Shown here piece after piece: positions 59,264-64,000 of a stretch of DNA of 64,000 nucleotides (position 1 is the stretch's first letter; every line of letters begins with the position of its first letter). A program made the translations under genes and the position numbers. The DNA is from Rhynchospora pubera (lineage: Eukaryota; Streptophyta; Magnoliopsida; Poales; Cyperaceae). The stretch is from the NCBI GenBank assembly GCA_028095005.1, contig CM051460.1:290459074-290523073 (forward strand), given 5' to 3'. The notes under the pieces were generated by a model. It had not been told where the DNA came from. It saw nothing but the letters and a program-made list of their open reading frames with translations, and searched no databases.

Positions 59264-59433
59264 GGGTGCGTTTGGATATAGGAAGAAGGAAGAAGAAGAA
59301 GGAAGAAGAAGAAGGAAGAAGGAAGAAAAAAAATTATAAACAATCCAAACTCTTCACAAAATTACACACTTCCCAATACTTCTTCCCACTTCTTTCCTTC
59401 TTCCCTTCTTCCCACACATATCCAAACGGAGCC
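59264..59433. mobile_element. Tourist-like MITE in the intron of C', 170 bp
   Basis: Ends GGGTGCGTTTGGATA / TATCCAAACGGAGCC, TSD TAA (59261-59263, 59434-59436). Absent from the same place in gene C, which confirms insertion after the duplication. Confidence 0.95.
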
Positions 59434-59564
59434 TAAATGGGATGAACGATGAACGACGACGACAAAACTAAATTGACCTTTAAATTAATTAGCGGAGGGC
59501 CCGGGGGCTGGAAATCAAAGATGACAAAATCTTGGTAGCAGCTGCGGAGGAGAACGACGCCGTA

Positions 59565-59774
59565 CAGGGGCGAATCCACCACTGGGGCGGGTGGGGCTAA
59601 AGCCCCACCTACCGCCGTTGAGCCCATGGATTTTCTCTTTAGTCTCAGCGAATTTTTTCTGTCATTGGAGCACTTGAAGGTGGGGCTGAAGAACAAAAAA
59701 AGAGAAACCGTTCGATCAAATGATTCATTGAAGCACTCAGCCTCACCTAAATATTTTTTCTAGATCCGCCACTG
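59565..59774. mobile_element. hAT-type MITE inside the C' exon, 210 bp
   Basis: Ends CAGGGGCGAATCCACC / TAGATCCGCCACTG, 8-bp duplication ACGCCGTA (59557-59564, 59775-59782). The empty site is intact in gene C (38449-38456). Sister of 36020-36200. Confidence 0.96.
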
Positions 59775-59984
59775 ACGCCGTAGTAGCCACGGTAACCAAA
59801 GCTGCCAATCCAGCAACCTTCTTGATGTGGTTCTGCGCACCTAAATCTCGCTGAAAACACTTCCAACCACGCAGGCCGCTTGCGGCGGCTACATCGTTCA
59901 AATTTCAAAAGCAAAGCAAGCCATTTTTAATTTTTAAGTACCAAATGCACAAACAAAAATAATAATAATAAAAAATAATAACAG

Positions 59985-60710
59985 AGAATCAGTTCTTAGT
60001 CTAGTGATAAAGAGCAATGCACCTTGACTTCTTAAGTGAAAGGTCGCAGGTTCGAAACGGCTGGAGGTCTTTGGGAATTGATTTGGACACCCCATAACTT
60101 TGTCCGATCACTCCTTAAGACAAATATATCCCTAAATATTTAAATATAATTACATATTTTACCATATGGAATAAACAAGTCATTGATCACGATCATTTGC
60201 GGAAAAAAAAACAAACAAATTAAAAGCAAATAAAAAATCGGTCCTCAAAGATCCCATAATATAACTGTAATAATTTATAAATTTCCTTTGCAAAGTTCGA
60301 GAATCTTCTAAATAGATCACGAATTTAAGATTGTTAATGAATTCATATAAGTTATCGTTGTAGATTTTGAGGATTTAGTCTCGAACGATGTTTGAGATTT
60401 GGAAAACTTCAATAAAATGATTATGGATTGATTCAATTTCTCAGATTTCTAAAGCTTTTGTCATTTTGAAAAGCTTCATGGGACGAGGTGTTGAGAAGCA
60501 GAGAGAAAGGAATCATACGTTCAATTTCAAAAAGAGTGTTCAGATAAGGGTTAATTTTGTCATTTTAAAAATACTAGAGTGTTCGGACTAAACAGTGGAG
60601 CGTCCAAATCAATTCCCGAGGTCTTTCATAGACATTTAATTTAAAAAATTAGTTGGGTGACTTAGACCTCCAATTTATCTTAAAAGAAAAAATAATAATA
60701 ATAATAAATA
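59985..60710 (+). mobile_element. tRNA-derived SINE interrupted by a TIR element
   Basis: A-box-like TAGTCTAGTGA (59998-60008), B-box GGTTCGAAACG (60049-60059), then a 3' part resuming at 60627 and ending CAATTTATCTTAAAAGAAAA. The corresponding place in the gene C block has no SINE. Same family as 57.79-57.93 kb. Confidence 0.8.
60073..60617. mobile_element. TIR element nested in the SINE, 545 bp, 9-bp TSD
   Basis: Ends GGGAATTGATTTGGAC / GTCCAAATCAATTCCC, perfect 9-bp duplication GAGGTCTTT (60064-60072, 60618-60626). Duplication length suggests a Mutator-like element. No coding content. Confidence 0.9.
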
Positions 60711-61150
60711 TATAAACAGAACAAACTCTTGAGGTATGGAGTATAATACGGTTGCGTTGCTTCTCCTCACTCCATCCGACAACCCTATTTGGCGTGCTTT
60801 CTCCTAGTCCTAGGTTTCGAACAAGAAGACAAAATTGATCGGGGAAAAAGCGTTTCGAATCAAACGAGACAGAAGGGGCAATCTAGATTGGGGAAAATGG
60901 GAAAAATTATGCCATTTTTGTTTGGCCCACAATAGCGATTCTTGCGGATTCTTTTAATATCAATAATAAAAATTATTCAATTTTAAAGTTTTTTTAAAAA
61001 TAGCGTATTATTTATATTCTTATTGAAAAATTAAAAATAATAGCGCAACATCAGGGTTAAAAATACTGTTTTGGACCCAGATTATATCAATCGCTGGATT
61101 CGGTACTGTTTTATTTGAGTAACGAAAAAGAGGCTTCTGCCCCCAAGGAA

Positions 61151-61575
61151 ATGGATTTAGCAGACACCTTTGCTGAAGAAGGGTAATTGTACTTTTATTG
61201 CATGTCCAAGTCCAATGCCTTCCCAAGCCTGGACCTGATGACAAATTTGAAGGGAAAGAGTAACAAGTGAAGGAGACTCTATTGGAAAAAATGTTAAAAT
61301 GCTGAATAAGTTGTCTTGTCTTAATAAATTTTGCAGCTTTGTGATATAACTATAGGCTCAATTGTTGCAGATTACCATTGGTTGAAGCCAGTCAAAATGA
61401 TGATGTGAAGCTGTCTGTGCCGGAAAGGAATCTTATGGAGGTTTTCTCGGTCAAACTCCTCAAACTTGACAAAAGCGAGTTGGAGCAGATGTATGGTTGC
61501 ATTTTGATCACCTATTATTCTACATATGTTGTTTTCAGCAGGAGAGAGGGGGAACCCCTACGTATTAGTCGTGAG
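61151..61575 (+). pseudogene. DUF6598 gene E' (copy of E), cut by a copia insertion
   Basis: Exon 1 61151-61182 (MDLADTFAEE, donor GG|GTAATT) and exon 2 61371-61575, the latter nearly identical to gene E (one Ala-to-Pro change noted). The 188-base intron lacks the insertion found in gene E. About 80 bases after exon 2, inside the second intron, a copia LTR begins, so exon 3 is separated by the whole element and would lie beyond the window. The locus could be functional only if the element is spliced out. Confidence 0.8.
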
Positions 61576-61655
61576 GTCATTTTTAGTCTATTTATTTAAA
61601 TTGTAATGCATGTTCATTTTAAATTTTGATGAAGTTGGTGCATTTGTATTATAGT

Positions 61656-62343
61656 TGTTGGATTTAGAGACGTCTAAATCTGATTAACTAAATTGGACTA
61701 CGTGTGTTATAGTTATATGTGTAATGACTGTCATAAATATAAATGCCTAAATAAGTGATCAAGTCTATTAATAAGGCATTTAAAATACTTATTTCAGGTG
61801 AGGATTTGGAGTCCGAAACATGTAGAAAATATGGAGTAACTGATTATTATTATTGATGGACTGATTATAATTAGTTACAATTAATACTCGTGGGCCGTAA
61901 TTATAAAACTTAAGCACTATTTCAGTTTAGTTATTAAGGAAACGACATTTAGTGGCTTGGTATTTTCGGACCACTAAAGGCAGTAAGAAACCAATTGGTT
62001 CTAATGCCGGTTATGCTTAAGTCGGTTAATTTTTTTTTTTACAAGTATAAAAGAGGGGCTGGGTCTCCAAGGCAGCAACACACAATAATCAAATTCTGCT
62101 CCATCAAGAAAGATATACTCTGTCACAATTCGGTAAAACAGAGAAGAGAAAAGGTGTGTTGCCAGCTTTTGGAAGGACTCGATAGCCATAGTTCAACAAC
62201 ACGACATACAAGACCATAGATATTGATTGAGAGTCAGTTGAAGGCATTAAGAGATGGATTGTAAGTTTCCGCTGCACTATTAATTTATTTTTTGCATAGA
62301 TGATCTTGGTTTTAGGCTAGAATTGCATTTGCAATTTCTTACA
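61656..62343 (+). repeat. 5' LTR of a second copia element, 688 bp
   Basis: Begins TGTTGGATTTAGAGAC exactly where identity with the gene E intron (42313) breaks off, and ends TTACA two bases before a primer-binding site. A TATAAAAG promoter box lies at 62046-62053. Confidence 0.9.
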
Positions 62344-63492
62344 TGTGGCATCAGAGCAATCTATGCAGAAAATAAGTTTGCTTCGTACTTTGATATAGAG
62401 ATTAATTTGACCTGTTTGAATAGTTCTTCTTGAATTGTTTATACGTTTCTGTTATTGCACATGATTATTTGGACAATTGCACAAATTTAATTATTTTGTT
62501 AAGAATTGTGGCTTTGTTTATTTGCGTAAAATATATTTGTGCAAAAAATTGATCATTGCAAATAAGTTATTTTTAGATTTCTTTTTCAATTCACAGAAAC
62601 GATTAGTTAAACATACAAATCTGATCAGAATTGTGATTAGTTTAATTTTACAGATTTGAAAAGAAAATAAATTTATCTATACAATCTCTATATCGGTTTT
62701 GTAAATCCTTATAGCAATTGCAACTTAGTTATAAAGATTTTATTATAAAATTGAACCTATTTCGTTAACAATTTAAATTGTTTTCAATAATCAATTTAAA
62801 CGTGTTGAAGCTTTCACGTTATTAATTCATAATTTCAGATAATTAGCGTGAATTGCTACAATGGTTAACTAATAATAGTATATTATTAATATAAATAAGA
62901 AAATAGAATTTAATTCATTAATAAGTTCTATTAAATTTATTATTAGTCTTAAGTTAATTTAGGACATTTAGTCGAAAGTAGGAAGTCCTAGGTTAGACTT
63001 TAGGTTTAATTTTAGAATCTATTTATCGGCTTCTAGAATTCATACATGTACCGGCCCAAAGGACGGTTGCATGACAAGATATTAATTTGACACACTAGCA
63101 GTCGATATTAGTATTAGCCAACCCAAAGGTGGGTTAGTACTTGCTGAAACTGTTTAGGGAATATGAAAAGATTATAAAGATCATTAGTGGATATTAATTT
63201 CTCATTGACAGCCTGGGCGTTAAGTCCATGGAATATGCCACATTAACCCAAAGTATAATTGGTAATAAGGTCACATATTTTATTATTCACTAACATACAA
63301 ATATTAGAATTTAATGATTGCATCCAAAGATGTCTCATTAAATTTAGGATATTTAGTAACGTACAAATAATAAAGTTAAATTAATGGAGCATATAAGCAA
63401 AAGCCTTAAATAGATTTTAAATTAAGGAAATCGTGAAGCATGAACTCTTACTAATTCATTCCTCTGTTCATTTTAATTTAACAGCAAACATA

Positions 63493-64000
63493 ATGTCTAA
63501 TTTAAGTCAAATAAAACCCCTCGCTGGAAATAATTTCAAAGAATGGGAAGAGAACCTTAGACTAGTGCTCGGGATCATGCAACTTGATGAAGCACTTAGA
63601 GTTGAATGTCCCCAACCAGCAAAACCAAATGAACCGACTGACATAGAGAAGTCGGCAAAAGAGAAATGGGAACATTCAGATCGAATGTGCATAATGATCA
63701 TGAAAAAATCGATCCATGAGACTTGTGCAAAAGAATATCTCAAAGCCCTTGAAGAAAGGTTCATTAAGAGTAAAAAGGCTGAAATTCATACACTCTTAAC
63801 GAATCTAGTCACAATGAAATACAAGGGTAAAGGAGGAATTAGGGAACACATTGTAGAGATGTCAAAATTACAACGTGAGTTGAAAAGTTTGAATATTGAC
63901 ATATCTGATGAACTTTTGATCCACTTTGTCTTTATGTCACTTCCATCTCATTATAGTCAGTTTATGGTAACATATAACTGTCAAAGGGAGACATGGACAC
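63493..64000 (+). CDS. Copia gag, 3' end outside the window
   Basis: ATG at 63493, open for 169 codons to the edge. Starts MSNLSQIKPLAGNNFKEWEE and continues with the UBN2/Retrotran_gag_2 pattern (MCIMIMKKSI, KEYLKALEERF, IREHIVEMSKL, LLIHFVFMSLPSHY). It aligns with the gag at 33.5 kb but is shorter by several residues before KEYLKALEERF. Zinc knuckle and protease would follow outside the window. Confidence 0.88.
   Translation, partial: MSNLSQIKPLAGNNFKEWEENLRLVLGIMQLDEALRVECPQPAKPNEPTDIEKSAKEKWEHSDRMCIMIMKKSIHETCAKEYLKALEERFIKSKKAEIHTLLTNLVTMKYKGKGGIREHIVEMSKLQRELKSLNIDISDELLIHFVFMSLPSHYSQFMVTYNCQRETWT

Larger units (their letters stand above)
58361..59893 (-). pseudogene. DUF6598 pseudogene C' (copy of gene C)
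   Basis: Colinear with gene C. Exon equivalents lie at about 59478-59893 and about 58361-58915. Lesions relative to C: a 65-bp deletion near 58816 that shifts the frame, a nonsense change at about 58479-58481 (TCA to TAA), a 2-bp deletion near 58422, loss of the normal stop, and a 210-bp hAT MITE inside the upstream exon. A Tourist MITE lies in the intron. The remaining frame (LHHLELNFAVYTDAEEAHLD) still identifies the family. Confidence 0.9.
61656..64000 (+). mobile_element. Ty1/copia retrotransposon, left part only
   Basis: 5' LTR, primer-binding site TGGCATCAGAGC (62346-62357, initiator-Met tRNA type), a leader of about 1.1 kb without a gene, and gag in forward orientation. The element continues past the window edge. 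It belongs to a different family from the 28.7-kb element by LTR and gag sequence. Confidence 0.9.

Noticed and set aside
57884..60059. B-box sequences as tRNA genes
   Set aside because: No cloverleaf can be formed; the 3' parts end in poly-A-type tails, so they are SINEs.

Overview
This is an AT-rich, intron-bearing, transposon-dense window of a flowering-plant nuclear genome. The evidence is GT-AG introns, plant LTR retrotransposons primed by initiator-Met tRNA, Helitrons, Pack-MULE-like elements, plant LINE tails and a pol-III SINE. The species cannot be named. Ribosome-inactivating-protein (RIP) and DUF6598 genes side by side recall the jasmonate-induced JIP60-type proteins of grasses, so a monocot is a reasonable guess but unproven.

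The host genes form a decaying cluster of two modules. RIP-type rRNA N-glycosidase domains are at 18.15-18.92 kb (intact) and 48.60-51.36 kb (split by two insertions). DUF6598-type domains are at 15.2-16.3 kb (gene B), 37.4-38.57 kb (gene C, minus), 41.0-43.05 kb (gene E, plus), 58.36-59.89 kb (C', a pseudogene copy of C) and 61.15-61.58 kb (E', a copy of E cut by a retrotransposon). C/E and C'/E' are duplicated head-to-head pairs; where they align, E and E' exons are almost identical. RIP and DUF6598 are encoded as separate neighbouring genes here, whereas JIP60 carries both in one protein (recalled, not checked).

Layout. 0-8.5 kb: mostly non-coding, with a Helitron 3' end and weak exon-like stretches. 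8.5-10.3 kb: an unexplained array of a 15-base dyad close to GTGGCATTTGTCCAC, with an embedded 72-bp tandem repeat. 10.66-14.56 kb: a probable Helitron carrying a cytochrome P450 exon piece. 14.7-16.8 kb: a LINE end, gene B and a small MULE. 17.7-18.9 kb: RIP gene A. 21.9-27.9 kb: a chain of foldback elements and a Pack-MULE with a heparanase-like exon, mostly sitting in (TA)n tracts. 28.73-35.22 kb: a complete Ty1/copia element on the minus strand with pol broken in three places. 36-43 kb: genes C and E with a Helitron between them. 43-48 kb: MITEs, a LINE and a plant-mobile-domain relic. 48.6-51.4 kb: interrupted RIP gene D. 51.4-57.6 kb: a hAT element, a Tourist element and a 3-kb MULE with about 390-bp terminal repeats. 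57.9-61.65 kb: the duplicated C'/E' block, loaded with insertions. 61.66 kb to the end: the left part of a second copia element whose gag runs off the window.

Many insertion boundaries are well resolved because target-site duplications are visible or because the paralogous copy preserves the empty site. Exon models come from open frames, splice dinucleotides and paralogue comparison only; family names come from motif recognition, not searches.
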